Below are positions 55,198-63,711 of a DNA stretch of 64,000 nt, piece by piece. Position numbers and translations under genes: made by a program. Source of the DNA: Kitasatospora sp. NBC_01266 (lineage in GTDB: Bacteria; Actinomycetota; Actinomycetes; Streptomycetales; Streptomycetaceae). The stretch is from NCBI RefSeq assembly GCF_036242395.1, contig NZ_CP108458.1:744001-808000 (forward strand). Reading direction: 5' to 3'. Under the pieces are notes generated by a model. That model was not told the origin of the DNA. It did no database searches and saw only the letters and a program-made list of their open reading frames with translations. The stretch's first letter is position 1, and the number at the start of each line of letters is the position of its first letter.

Positions 55198-57384
55198 TCA
55201 CGAGGTGGTGATGCCGGTGTCGTCGAGCACGAAGCTGGTCTGCTGCGAGGAGGAGTTCTCGGTGCCGGTGAACTTCAGGGTGACGGTCTGTCCGGCGAAC
55301 GAGGACAGGTCGTAGGTGTGCAGCGTGTAGCCGTTGTTGGCGTTGAGGTTGCTGAAGCCGGCGACCGAGGTCGAGTTGGCCTGCACCTTGAGGGTGTCGG
55401 AGGCCGTCGAGCCGGTCTTGGCGGTGTCGATGTGCAGCCAGAAGGAGAGCGAGGCGTGGCAGCCGGCCGGGATGGTGACGCTCTGGCTGAGCGTGTCGGT
55501 GTGGCTGGCGCCGTAGCCGTCGAGCCAGGCGTCCCAGCTGCCGGAGTGGGCGGGCTCGTCGGTGGTGTCGTTGTTGATGACACCGGCGGTGGCGGTCCAC
55601 GGGGCGGCGGTGCCGGTCTCGAAGCCGGGGTTGCCGAGCAGTTGGCTGCCGGCGCCGGCGCAGCCGGAGCTGCCGCTGACGGTCCAGGTGAAGCTTGCGG
55701 AGCCGGAGGCGCCCGTGCCGTCGGTGGCCTTGACGCTCACGCTGTAGCTGCCGGCCGCGCTGGGCGTGCCGGAGATCAGACCCGAGGAGCTGATCGACAG
55801 ACCGGTCGGCAGACCCGTGGCCGAGTAGGTCAGGGTCTGACCGGAGCCCGAGTCACTACCGCTGACCTGCAGGCTGACCGCGCTGCCGGTGGTGGTGGAC
55901 TGGTTGCCCGGGCTGGTCACCGTGACGGTGTTGCCGCCCGTGCTGCCGCTGATCGTCCAGCTGAACGAGGTGGAGCCGGAGGCGCCCGTGCCGTCGGTGG
56001 CCTTGACGCTCACGCTGTAGGTACCGGCCGCGCTGGGCGTGCCGGAGATCAGACCCGAGGAGCTGATCGACAGACCGGTCGGCAGACCCGTGGCCGAGTA
56101 GGTCAGGGTCTGACCGGAGCCCGAGTCACTGCCGCTGACCTGCAGCGAGACCGGGGTGTTGACGGTGCCGCTCTGGCTGCCCGGGCTGGTCACCGTCACC
56201 GTGTTGCTGGTGCCGCCGCCCACGATCGGGTGCGAGATGGAGCACGCGTTGGTGTCGTTGGACCAGCTGGCCTGCTCGGCGAAGGTGCCGGTGCCCATCG
56301 TGACGTTGGCCGCGCCGCCCGCGGTGCCGGGCGCCAGCCAGGCGCACTCGTCGGAGTTCTCCTCGCCGTTGTAGGAGCTGCCGGTGTTGTTGGTCCAGCC
56401 CCCGGCCGGGTTCTGGTCCGACATCATCTCGTGCCACTCGTGACCGAGCGTCATGGTGAAGCCGTCGAGGGTCCCGGGCGAGTTGATGAAGCCCACGCCG
56501 CAGCCGGCGCCGGAGTCCATGTTGTACGGCTGGTTGCTGAACGCGATGTCGCCGTAGGGCGAGGTCACGGGGCCGCCGGTGAGCGAGCTGTCACCGTTGT
56601 AGTCGTGCCAGGCGCAGTACTGGCCCTGGTAGTTGTCCGGGTTGGTCCCGGTCGGAGACAGGATGACGTAGTACGCGTGCCGGTTGGACGCGGCCGTGGT
56701 GTTGCCGAAGTGGGCGGCCGCGTTGACGGCCTCCTGGCCCAGCTGGTGGCCGGTCGCGGCGCTCGGCGACGCGGCCGAGTTGTCGTACCAGACACCCGAG
56801 AGCACGCCACCGGCCTGGTAGGGCACGAAGCTGGCGTTCGAGGGGCAACTGGTCGCGCCGGTGGCCACGTTCGGGCCGTCGCACCACTGCGTCAGGTCCG
56901 CCGACCAGAGCTCGTTGTCGGTGCCGATGCCCTTGAACATCTGCTGCGCGGCACCCGCCGCGCCGTCCGCGTCACCCGAGAACTTCGCGTTCCCGTTGCT
57001 GTCGGTGCTCTGGGTCCCCCACTGGTTTCCGTAGAACACCAGGTAGACCTGCGACTTGCCGTCGTTGACGCCGATGCCGTCGACGCCACCGCCGTAGGAG
57101 AGCGTCTCCGTCCCGGTCGCGACGTCGGGCGAGGCCTGGGTGGCGGACCACGCCTTCATCTTGGCGTTCTGCTGGATGGTCGGGACCGCACCGTGCCGGT
57201 ACGCGTGCTGGTAGGCGGGGCTGTAGGGGTCGGTGACGCTGCTGCTGCTCGATGTCAGCTGCGCGGCCGGCTCGGCCACTGCCTGGGGTGCGGCGGCGGC
57301 GAGCATGGCACCGGTGACCAGGGACAGCGACGCGAGGCCGGTCAGGGCAACTCGGGCCGCGCCGCGGATGTGGGGGGTACCCAT
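55198..57384 (-). CDS. Large secreted EXORDIUM-like protein with two Ig-like repeats
   Basis: This 728-residue exported protein has signal peptide (about 1-37). The first domain (about 50-390) repeats the family features of its neighbour: '[11 protein letters not shown]', '[11 protein letters not shown]', '[10 protein letters not shown]', '[20 protein letters not shown]' and 'EENSDECAW'. HEWHE gives the HExxE pattern. Two almost identical 91-residue putative-Ig (He_PIG-type) domains follow, then a C-terminal ~150-residue jelly-roll-like domain ('[19 protein letters not shown]') that may bind carbohydrate. Two 20-bp regulatory elements lie 370-500 bp upstream. ATG 57384 has only a weak AGAGGA upstream. 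Confidence 0.87.
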   Translation of the reverse strand: MGTPHIRGAARVALTGLASLSLVTGAMLAAAAPQAVAEPAAQLTSSSSSVTDPYSPAYQHAYRHGAVPTIQQNAKMKAWSATQASPDVATGTETLSYGGGVDGIGVNDGKSQVYLVFYGNQWGTQSTDSNGNAKFSGDADGAAGAAQQMFKGIGTDNELWSADLTQWCDGPNVATGATSCPSNASFVPYQAGGVLSGVWYDNSAASPSAATGHQLGQEAVNAAAHFGNTTAASNRHAYYVILSPTGTNPDNYQGQYCAWHDYNGDSSLTGGPVTSPYGDIAFSNQPYNMDSGAGCGVGFINSPGTLDGFTMTLGHEWHEMMSDQNPAGGWTNNTGSSYNGEENSDECAWLAPGTAGGAANVTMGTGTFAEQASWSNDTNACSISHPIVGGGTSNTVTVTSPGSQSGTVNTPVSLQVSGSDSGSGQTLTYSATGLPTGLSISSSGLISGTPSAAGTYSVSVKATDGTGASGSTSFSWTISGSTGGNTVTVTSPGNQSTTTGSAVSLQVSGSDSGSGQTLTYSATGLPTGLSISSSGLISGTPSAAGSYSVSVKATDGTGASGSASFTWTVSGSSGCAGAGSQLLGNPGFETGTAAPWTATAGVINNDTTDEPAHSGSWDAWLDGYGASHTDTLSQSVTIPAGCHASLSFWLHIDTAKTGSTASDTLKVQANSTSVAGFSNLNANNGYTLHTYDLSSFAGQTVTLKFTGTENSSSQQTSFVLDDTGITTS
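55751..56130 (-). repeat. 273-bp period repeat encoding the Ig-like domains
   Basis: Segments 55751-55857 and 56024-56130 are identical over 107 bp, with an offset of exactly 273 bp (91 codons). The wider repeat units remain similar. This indicates recent in-frame duplication or gene conversion. Confidence 0.9.
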
Positions 57385-57755
57385 TCTGTGGGGGATCCTC
57401 TCTGCTGCTGATCGCCCGCTGCCGGTCGGCGCGGGCGGTCGGCTCTGGGGGCAGGACGGCAGAACGCGCCGGGGCGTGCGTGACCCGCAGGTCGACCCGG
57501 CCTGCGGGGGCTTGGCACGCGACGGCGAGCGGACGGGCGCAGCTCACACCGTGGCTACGCGGAAGGGAACCCGACACGGTGTGGCGATCTGCGGGGGCAA
57601 CCCGTCCCGCGCCGATGGAGAAGTGGCACAACCATGCCGACTCGCATGGATTCCGGCGGTAGGACAGGTGGTGCGCCGTTCGCTGCCGTGAAGCAAAGCA
57701 GAGTTGACGAAGAAGGGTCAACGGCCTTGCGCCGCCGGATCGGGATAGCGCCGAT

Positions 57756-57775
57756 ATTCAGAGGGAACTGAGAAG
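57756..57775 (-). promoter_or_regulatory. OmpR-type direct-repeat element, copy A
   Basis: The minus strand reads CTTCTCAGTTCCCTCTGAAT, 15 of 20 identical to copy B. It lies 35 bp upstream of a possible -35 (TTGACC) for the gene starting at 57384. Confidence 0.55.
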
Positions 57776-57864
57776 TTGGGCCGCGACGGGCCGCCCCTGG
57801 GCACCACGGAACCTGCCGGTCGCCGGCGTGACGGGATTCGCGGCCTTCGGCATTCGGCGCTGCC

Positions 57865-57884
57865 ATTCAGAGGAATCTCAGAGC
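57865..57884 (-). promoter_or_regulatory. OmpR-type direct-repeat element, copy B
   Basis: The minus strand reads GCTCTGAGATTCCTCTGAAT: CTCTG-N6-CTCTG with an 11-bp period, one helical turn, as expected for tandem binding of an OmpR-family regulator. It is 18 of 20 identical to copy C. Confidence 0.65.
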
Positions 57885-58171
57885 TCCGCCGAGCTGACAA
57901 CGGGCCGACGGCGCGTCAGGATTGCTCCAACCGCAGCCGCGTCCGTGGGTCGGTGGCGGTTCGATCGGGTGCCCGGGACAGGTGCGCACCGACCCGATCG
58001 GAAAGGCCCGACTGTTTCGACGGGTCACTCCTGCCCGGCATCGGGGAAACGCGCGGTCGGCGTTCCGAAACAGCGCTCGGCCGGTCGCAACCGCCGCCTT
58101 CCGGCGCATTTCCCGGAACGGTGGCGCAGCCTTCCGCCTGCTCGGCTCGCAACTGCTCGCGGCCGTCCCGG

Positions 58172-58645
58172 TCAGCGGGCGGCGGACCCGCTGGGCAGCC
58201 GCGGTCCCGCCGTGGCCTGCGCGGTCCTGACGGCGGCCAGCACGGCCAGCACGGCCATGATCAGCAGGGTGCCCTCCACGGCGACACTGATCAGGGCCAG
58301 CGGTTCGGTCCAGTTGCCCTTGTCGTCACTGTAGTCGGGCAGGCCGGGGCCGCGGGAGAGGACGAATCCGAGCAGCGGGCCGAGCGCGACGCCTGCGGCG
58401 AGCAGCCAGCCGACGGGGTAGGCGGTGGTACGGGAGACGCTCAGCCGGCTTCCGGCGAGGAGCAGCAGCGCGCAGACCACGCCGGCCGCTTCCAGCAGGT
58501 AGTAGCCGACGCCGACGTAGTGGGGTGTCTTGTCGCCGGGGAATCCGCCCTGGTCCTGAACGTGGATCCAGGACACCGCCAGGCAGAGCAGGGCGGCGGT
58601 CGCTCTGGGCAGCGGGCGGGCGGACGCGGGCACGGGCGTGGGCAT
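58172..58645 (-). CDS. Four-helix membrane protein, unknown
   Basis: This 157-residue protein has helices at about 13-29, 47-65, 76-97 and 118-140. The short loop 'VQDQGGFPGDKTPHYVGVGYYLLE' between the first two is conserved-looking and holds His residues. It resembles DoxX/MauE-like or other actinobacterial four-helix proteins only in outline, so the family is not recognised. ATG 58645 follows GGAGG at 6 nt. It is divergent from the flavocytochrome operon, with shared elements in between, and may be a functional partner of that system. Confidence 0.78.
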   Translation of the reverse strand: MPTPVPASARPLPRATAALLCLAVSWIHVQDQGGFPGDKTPHYVGVGYYLLEAAGVVCALLLLAGSRLSVSRTTAYPVGWLLAAGVALGPLLGFVLSRGPGLPDYSDDKGNWTEPLALISVAVEGTLLIMAVLAVLAAVRTAQATAGPRLPSGSAAR

Positions 58646-58760
58646 CGGAGCCTCCGGGGCATGGGGAAAGGGTGCCGGGTGGTGCCGGACCGGGGTGCCG
58701 GGCGCGGCGATGGGCCCGAACGCCCCCGGGAGCGCACGTCGGGAGCGCTGCCGCAGGTCC

Positions 58761-58796
58761 GGGCTTGACGTGACGCCAGGGCTTGACGTGACACCA
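58761..58796 (+). repeat. 18-bp tandem repeat with TTGACGTGAC core
   Basis: GGGCTTGACGTGACGCCA (58761-58778) is followed at once by GGGCTTGACGTGACACCA (58779-58796), 17 of 18 identical. Both contain TTGACG, a possible -35 or regulator half-site, in the divergent region before the flavocytochrome operon. Confidence 0.8.
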
Positions 58797-58801
58797 ACAA
58801 T

Positions 58802-58818
58802 GCTGACGAGATGTCAGC
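58802..58818. promoter_or_regulatory. Inverted repeat GCTGAC-N5-GTCAGC
   Basis: GCTGAC-GAGAT-GTCAGC is a perfect 6-bp dyad with a 5-nt spacer, in the upstream region of the flavocytochrome operon. A matching CTGAC-GATGC-GTCAG lies just after the operon at 63712-63726. Confidence 0.5.
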
Positions 58819-58837
58819 AGGATTGCCATGTTCCCGG

Positions 58838-58857
58838 CCTCTGGGATTCCTCTGAAT
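58838..58857 (+). promoter_or_regulatory. OmpR-type direct-repeat element, copy C
   Basis: CCTCTGGGATTCCTCTGAAT contains CTCTG-N6-CTCTG with an 11-bp period. It lies about 150 bp upstream of the flavocytochrome start and nearly matches copy B upstream of the large EXORDIUM-like gene. Confidence 0.65.
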
Positions 58858-59003
58858 CCGCGACCCGGCCCCGGGGGTGCCCTCCCGGCGGGACGGGCAC
58901 CGCGGACTCGCGGCTGCCGGGCACCCCCGACTGTTACCGGGCTGTTAGGTGCGAGCGGCGACAGTGGTCCGGTCAGCTGCCGCACAACCCATGGGAGCCG
59001 CTG

Positions 59004-60410
59004 GTGCCGACAGTGAGCGCACCCTCCGCACGTCCGGCCCGCCACCGGGCGAGGCCGCCCGCGGCGCCGCCCGGACTGCCCGACGCGGGCCACCTGTGGT
59101 CGCGCGCGCTGCTGCTGGTCATCTGGGCCGGCGTCCCGGCGGTCCTGGCCCTGTGGTGGCAGAACACCATCCCCGGGTCGCTGCGCGGCGGCGGGGACTA
59201 CCTGACCGCGGCCGGCCGGGTCTGCGGGCTGCTCGCCGCCTACCTGCTGCTGGTCCTGGTCGCGCTCATGGCGCGGGTGCCCTGGCTGGAGAACCGGGTG
59301 GGCTCGGACGTGGTGGCCCGCTACCACCGGGCGCTGGGCGAGTACACCGTCGCGCTGGCCGGCGCCCACGCGGTGCTGATCATCGCGGGCTACGCGTGGC
59401 AGTCGAAGACCGACCCGGTCTCCGAGGGCGTCACCGTCGTCCTCGACTATCCCGATGTGTGGCTGTCCGCGATCGCCCTCGCACTGCTGGTGCTGGTCGG
59501 TGTCGTCTCCGCCCGCGCGGTGCGCCGCAGGCTCGCCTACGAGACCTGGTACCACGTCCACCTGCTCGTCTACCTGGCGGTCGGCCTCGCGTTCGCGCAC
59601 GAGTTCGCGGTCGGCGCGGACTTCTCCGCCTCCCCGCGCAACCGCCTGCTCTGGTCCGGCGCGCACATCGCGGTGGCCGCCGCCGTCCTGCTGTTCCGCG
59701 TCGCCCTGCCGCTGCACCGCACGCTGCGCCACCAGGTGCGGGTGGCGCGCGTCGTCCAGGAGGGGCCAGGCGTGGTCTCGATCCACCTGGTCGGCCGGGA
59801 CCTGGAAGGGCTGGACGCCCAGGCCGGTCAGTTCCTGCGCTGGCGGTTCCTGACCCGCGGCCACTGGTGGCAGTGCCACCCCTACTCGCTCTCCGCCGCG
59901 CCGGCCTCGGGCCGGTGGCGGATCACCGTGAAGGACCTCGGCGACTCCAGCGCCTCGCTCGCCCGGCTGCGGCCGGGGACCCGGGTGTGGTTCGAGGGCC
60001 CCTACGGCGCCTTCACCGCGCGCCGCCGCAGCGGGGCCCGCCGGGTGCTGCTGATCGCCGGCGGCGCCGGCATCACCCCGATCCGGGCGCTGTTCGAGAC
60101 GCTGCCCGGCCGGGGCAGCGACGTCGTCCTGCTCTACCGCGCCTCCCGCGCCGCCGACCTGGTGCTCTACCGCGAGCTGGAGGAGATCGCCCGTCGCCGC
60201 GGCTTCGGCCTCCACGCGCTGGTGGGCCCGCGCGGCGGCCCGGACGGCGACCCGCTGTCCGCCGACCGGCTGCTGCGGATGGTGCCCGACCTGGCCGAAC
60301 GCGAGGTGTACCTGTGCGGGCCCGCCGGGATGACCGAGGCCGCCACCACCGAGCTGCAGCGGGCCCGGGTGCCCCAGCGGCGGATCCACGTCGAAGCGTT
60401 CGAGCTCTAG
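59004..60410 (+). CDS. Ferric-reductase-like transmembrane flavocytochrome
   Basis: This 468-residue membrane electron-transfer protein has about six helices (about 30-245). They carry heme-ligand histidines in 'RYHRALGEYTVALAGAHAVLI' and 'WYHVHLLVYLAVGLAFAHEF', as in FRE/NOX proteins. An FAD-binding domain ('QFLRWRFLTRGHWWQCHPYSLSAAP') and an NAD(P)H-binding domain ('LIAGGAGITPIRALFETLPG', 'LCGPAGMTEA') follow. It should pass electrons from cytoplasmic NAD(P)H across the membrane to an outer acceptor. The next gene encodes a likely acceptor, a flavinylated FMN-binding protein. GTG 59004 follows GGGAG. Confidence 0.93.
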   Translation: MPTVSAPSARPARHRARPPAAPPGLPDAGHLWSRALLLVIWAGVPAVLALWWQNTIPGSLRGGGDYLTAAGRVCGLLAAYLLLVLVALMARVPWLENRVGSDVVARYHRALGEYTVALAGAHAVLIIAGYAWQSKTDPVSEGVTVVLDYPDVWLSAIALALLVLVGVVSARAVRRRLAYETWYHVHLLVYLAVGLAFAHEFAVGADFSASPRNRLLWSGAHIAVAAAVLLFRVALPLHRTLRHQVRVARVVQEGPGVVSIHLVGRDLEGLDAQAGQFLRWRFLTRGHWWQCHPYSLSAAPASGRWRITVKDLGDSSASLARLRPGTRVWFEGPYGAFTARRRSGARRVLLIAGGAGITPIRALFETLPGRGSDVVLLYRASRAADLVLYRELEEIARRRGFGLHALVGPRGGPDGDPLSADRLLRMVPDLAEREVYLCGPAGMTEAATTELQRARVPQRRIHVEAFEL

Positions 60411-60425
60411 GAGGGCCGCACCCCG

Positions 60426-60923
60426 ATGCGCAAGATCACCATGGCCCTGCTCTCCACCAGCGCCGGCGTCGCCCTGCTGCTGGGGGCGAAGGCCGCCTCC
60501 GCCGGTGCCCCCAGGTCCGCGCTGGCCGACAACGCCGGAGCCCGGCACCGCGGCTCCCAGACCGGCCCGGCACCCGCCGCGGCCGCGCCGTCGCCCCCTG
60601 CCACCGGCACCGGCGGCTCGGGCGGCTCCGGCGGCTCGGGGCAGGCGGGCAGCGGCCAGTTCACCGGCAGCGCGGTCGACACCCCCTACGGCACCGTGCA
60701 GGTCCAGGCCGTGCTGTCCGGCGGGAAGCTCACCGACGTCACCGTGCTGCAGCAGACCGACGGCCGGCACAGTTCGCAGATCGACTCCTACGCCCTGCCC
60801 GTGCTGCGGTCCGAGGCGCTGGCGGCGCAGAACGCGAACATCGACGTCGTCTCCGGCGCGACATACACCTCCGACGGCTACGCCCAGTCGCTGCAGGCGG
60901 CCCTCGACGCGGCGGGGCGGTGA
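60426..60923 (+). CDS. Exported FMN-binding domain protein, ApbE substrate
   Basis: This 165-residue protein has signal peptide or anchor (about 1-27), a Pro/Ala/Gly-rich linker (about 45-78, GGSGGSGGSG) and an FMN-binding domain. The domain ends with 'DVVSGATYTSDGYAQSL'. Thr146 of SGAT is the residue to which ApbE attaches FMN by a phosphoester bond. It likely carries electrons from the flavocytochrome to extracellular or envelope acceptors. It starts 15 bp after the flavocytochrome stop with AGGAGG upstream, and the next gene encodes its transferase. Confidence 0.94.
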   Translation: MRKITMALLSTSAGVALLLGAKAASAGAPRSALADNAGARHRGSQTGPAPAAAAPSPPATGTGGSGGSGGSGQAGSGQFTGSAVDTPYGTVQVQAVLSGGKLTDVTVLQQTDGRHSSQIDSYALPVLRSEALAAQNANIDVVSGATYTSDGYAQSLQAALDAAGR

Positions 60924-60927
60924 ACGG

Positions 60928-61851
60928 ATGCGCACCGCGGTCGAACACCTGATGGGCACCGTCTTCTCGCTGGCAGCCCCCGACGCCACGGATCCCGCCC
61001 GCTTCGAGGCGGCGGCGCGGGCGGCGTTCGGGTATCTGCGCCGCGTCGACGAGATCTTCTCGCCGTTCCGGCCCGACAGTCCGATCAGCCGCCTGGCCGA
61101 CGGCCGGCTGTCGTCGGCAGAGCTGGCCCAGCATCCCGACGGGCCCGCGATCCGCGAGGTGCTCGACCTCTGCGCGCGGCTGAACCGGGAAAGCGGCGGG
61201 GCCTTCGACGCCTGGGCGGTCGGCGACCCGCCGGGCTTCGACCCCTGCGGCGCGGTGAAGGGCTGGGCGACCGAGCGCGCCGCCGAGCTGATCGCCCGGC
61301 ACGGGGTGCCCCGGCACGCCCTCAACGCCGGCGGCGACGTGCGCCTGCGCGCCGGCCAGGACCCGACCCCGTGGCGGATCGCGCTGACCGACCCGCACCG
61401 GCCGGGCGCGGTGCTGACGGTCCTGGAGCTCCGCGAAGGAGCTGTCGCCACCTCCGGCACCGCCGAACGCGGTGCGCACGTCTTCGACCCGCGCACCGGC
61501 CGACCCGCCACCGCCCTGGCGCAGGTCACCGTCACCGGCCCCGACCTGGCCCTCGCCGACGGCTACGCCACCGCCGCCCTCGCCATGGCGGGCCAGCCCG
61601 ACGGCCAGGCCGGCCTGCGCAGCTGGCTCGCCTCGATCGCCGCCGACGGCGGCTACCAGGCCCTGACCGTCGACCCGCAGGGCCGCACCTGGTGGACGGC
61701 GGGCCTGCCCGCCCTGCTGCGGGCCCCGGCCGCGCTGCCGCAGACCCAGACCGCGCTGCCGCGGACCCCGGCCGCCGCCGGGCCACCCGCCGCCGCGTCG
61801 ACCGCAGCCGCGTCGACCGCAGCCCCGGCCCCGCTGCCCGGGGGAGAATGA
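60928..61851 (+). CDS. apbE: FAD:protein FMN transferase ApbE
   Basis: This 307-residue enzyme attaches FMN from FAD to threonine of FMN-binding domains, outside the membrane in most bacteria. Signatures are 'VEHLMGTVFSLAAP', 'VDEIFSPFRPDSPISRL', 'CGAVKGWATERAAELI', 'ALNAGGDVRL', 'ATSGTAERGAHVFDPRTGRP' and the metal site 'LADGYATAALAM'. No signal peptide is visible, unlike typical secreted ApbE; it may act before export or be exported another way. A Pro/Ala-rich tail (about 270-307) is unusual. It overlaps the following ATG (61848) and lies 4 bp from the upstream stop. Confidence 0.93.
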   Translation: MRTAVEHLMGTVFSLAAPDATDPARFEAAARAAFGYLRRVDEIFSPFRPDSPISRLADGRLSSAELAQHPDGPAIREVLDLCARLNRESGGAFDAWAVGDPPGFDPCGAVKGWATERAAELIARHGVPRHALNAGGDVRLRAGQDPTPWRIALTDPHRPGAVLTVLELREGAVATSGTAERGAHVFDPRTGRPATALAQVTVTGPDLALADGYATAALAMAGQPDGQAGLRSWLASIAADGGYQALTVDPQGRTWWTAGLPALLRAPAALPQTQTALPRTPAAAGPPAAASTAAASTAAPAPLPGGE

Positions 61852-61856
61852 GCGGT

Positions 61857-62516
61857 ATGCGGATTCTGGTCGTCGAGGACGAACAACGCCTGGCCGCGCG
61901 CATCGCCGAAGGGCTGCGCGACCAGGGCATGGCCGTGGACGTCAGCCACGACGGCGACGACGCCCTCTACAAGATCGACGTCAACAGCTCCTACGACGTC
62001 CTCGTCCTGGACCGGGACCTGCCCACCACCTCGGGCGACGAGGTCTGCCGCCGGCTCGCGGGCCGCGCCGACGCGCCGATGATCCTGATGCTCACCGCCC
62101 TGTCCGGCACCGGCGACCGCATCGACGGCCTCACCCTGGGCGCCGACGACTACCTCGGCAAGCCCTTCTCGTTCGCCGAACTCACCCTGCGGATCCAGGC
62201 GCTGGGCCGCCGGCGCCGCTCGCACACCGCCCTGCTCAGCCACGGCGACCTGACCATGGACACCCTGCGCCGCACCGTCCACCGGGCCGGTCGCCCGATC
62301 ACCCTGACCGCCAAGGAGTTCACCGTCCTCCAGGTCCTGCTGGCCGCCGACGGCGCCGTCCTCAGCCAGGAGCAGCTCCTCGACCGCGCCTGGGACGAAC
62401 ACGCCGACCCCTTCACCAACACGGTGCGCGTCACCGTCAACCGCCTGCGCCGCAAGCTCGGCCCGCCGGAGCTGGTGGAGACCCTGGTCGGCGCCGGCTA
62501 CCGGATCACCCCATGA
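61857..62516 (+). CDS. OmpR-family response regulator of the electron-transfer operon
   Basis: This 219-residue regulator has 'MRILVVEDEQRLAARIAEGLRDQGM', phospho-Asp in 'VLVLDRDLPTTSGDEV' and Lys in 'YLGKPFSFAEL'. The winged-helix output domain carries 'DPFTNTVRVTVNRLRRKLGPPELVETLVGAGYRI'. ATG 61857 has GGGGGAG at a suitable distance; ATG 61848 overlapping the apbE stop is an alternative. Its gene is fused into the flavin operon, so it probably controls it, and it is the leading candidate to bind the 11-bp direct repeats. Confidence 0.93.
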   Translation: MRILVVEDEQRLAARIAEGLRDQGMAVDVSHDGDDALYKIDVNSSYDVLVLDRDLPTTSGDEVCRRLAGRADAPMILMLTALSGTGDRIDGLTLGADDYLGKPFSFAELTLRIQALGRRRRSHTALLSHGDLTMDTLRRTVHRAGRPITLTAKEFTVLQVLLAADGAVLSQEQLLDRAWDEHADPFTNTVRVTVNRLRRKLGPPELVETLVGAGYRITP

Positions 62517-63703
62517 CCACGCCGAAGCGACACCTGCTCCCCGAGTGGCTCCGCCACCCGCCGCTCACCATCCGCACCCGCCTGACCCTCACCTTCGCCG
62601 CGCTGTTCACGGTGGGCGGCACCGTCCTGCTCTTCGCCCTCACCGCCGCCTTCTACCGGGCGATCTTCCAGCCGCTGCCGCGACGCCTGGTCCCCAGCCA
62701 ACTCGACCCCGACCACGACCACATCGTCGGCCTGAGCGACCAGATCCGCGACGCCGCCGCCTCCCACCTGCTGCGCGACGCCGTCCTGCTGCTGCTCCTG
62801 GTGGTCACCGTCTCCGCCCTGCTGGGCTGGTGGATCGCCGGCCGGATGCTGCGGCCCATCGCCGCCGTCACGGCGGCGGCCCGCCGCGCCACCGACGCCA
62901 CCTTGCACGAACGCCTGAACCTGTCCGGGCCGCCCGACGAACTCAAGGAACTCGGCGACACCTTCGACGAGATGCTCGAACGCCTCGACACCGCCTTCGC
63001 CGCCCAACGGCGCTTCGTCGCCAACGCCAGCCACGAACTGCGCACCCCCCTCGCCGTGACCCGCACCGCCGTCGAGGTCACCCTCGCCAAACCCGCCCCC
63101 ACCGACAGCCAGTGGCGCACCATGGCCCAGGACGTCGCCCACTCCACCGAGAAGGCGCAGCGCCTGATCGAGGCCCTGCTGGTGTTGGCCCGCTCCGAAC
63201 AGCGCGTCACCGACCTCGAGGACGACGACCTCGCCGACATCACCGCCGAGGCCCTCGACCGCGTCACCACCCGGGCCCGCGCCCACGGCCTGCGCCTGGT
63301 CACCGACCTGGCCCCCGCACCCCTGCGCGGCAACCTCGCGCTGCTGGACATCGCGGTCACCAACCTGCTGGAGAACGCGGTCAAGTACAACACCGACGGC
63401 GGGCTGCTCCAGGTGACCACCCGCCGGCCGGAAGCCGGTGCCTGGGCCGAGTTGACCGTGCTCAACGACGGACCGCCGCTGGCCGCCGGGACGGTGTACC
63501 AGCTCTTCGAGCCGTTCCACCGCGGCGAGCACACCCGCCTCACCGCCACCGCGCCCACCCCCGACGGCGCGGGCCTGGGCCTGTCCATCGTCCGGGCCGT
63601 CACCCAGGCCCACCACGGACGCCTGCGGGCCCTCGCCCGGCCCGAAGGAGGCCTGGCCGTCACCATCCAGCTCCCCGCGGCGGGCCCCGAATCGAGCCAT
63701 TGA
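62513..63703 (+). CDS. Sensor histidine kinase of the electron-transfer operon
   Basis: This 396-residue kinase has TM1 at about 23-45, a short outer loop of about 30-35 residues rich in Asp/His ('DPDHDHIVGLSD') and TM2 at about 82-105. A HAMP domain follows, then H-box 'NASHELRTPLAVTRTAV', N-box 'LDIAVTNLLENAVKYN' and ATP box 'GAGLGLSIVRAVTQAHHG'. The short DHDH loop might bind a metal such as iron or copper, a plausible cue for a redox module. It overlaps the regulator gene by ATGA. Confidence 0.93.
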   Translation: MTTPKRHLLPEWLRHPPLTIRTRLTLTFAALFTVGGTVLLFALTAAFYRAIFQPLPRRLVPSQLDPDHDHIVGLSDQIRDAAASHLLRDAVLLLLLVVTVSALLGWWIAGRMLRPIAAVTAAARRATDATLHERLNLSGPPDELKELGDTFDEMLERLDTAFAAQRRFVANASHELRTPLAVTRTAVEVTLAKPAPTDSQWRTMAQDVAHSTEKAQRLIEALLVLARSEQRVTDLEDDDLADITAEALDRVTTRARAHGLRLVTDLAPAPLRGNLALLDIAVTNLLENAVKYNTDGGLLQVTTRRPEAGAWAELTVLNDGPPLAAGTVYQLFEPFHRGEHTRLTATAPTPDGAGLGLSIVRAVTQAHHGRLRALARPEGGLAVTIQLPAAGPESSH

Positions 63704-63711
63704 CAGGGCTG

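Larger units (their letters stand above)
57385..58171. other. Long divergent intergenic region with regulatory elements
   Basis: About 790 bp without a supportable gene. It contains two copies of a 20-bp direct-repeat element (57756-57775, 57865-57884) and the inverted repeat GTTGAC-N8-GTCAAC at 57703-57722. On the minus strand a TTGACC (57721 to 57716) could be a -35 for the large EXORDIUM-like gene, with a poor -10. Open frames here lack ribosome sites and codon bias. Confidence 0.55.

Noticed and set aside
58326..61535. Very long minus-strand open frame (over 1000 codons) opposite the flavocytochrome-FMN-ApbE genes
   Set aside because: It is antisense to four genes with clear domains, is rich in His/Gln/Arg/Gly from reading GC-skewed codons in the wrong strand, and shows no domain.
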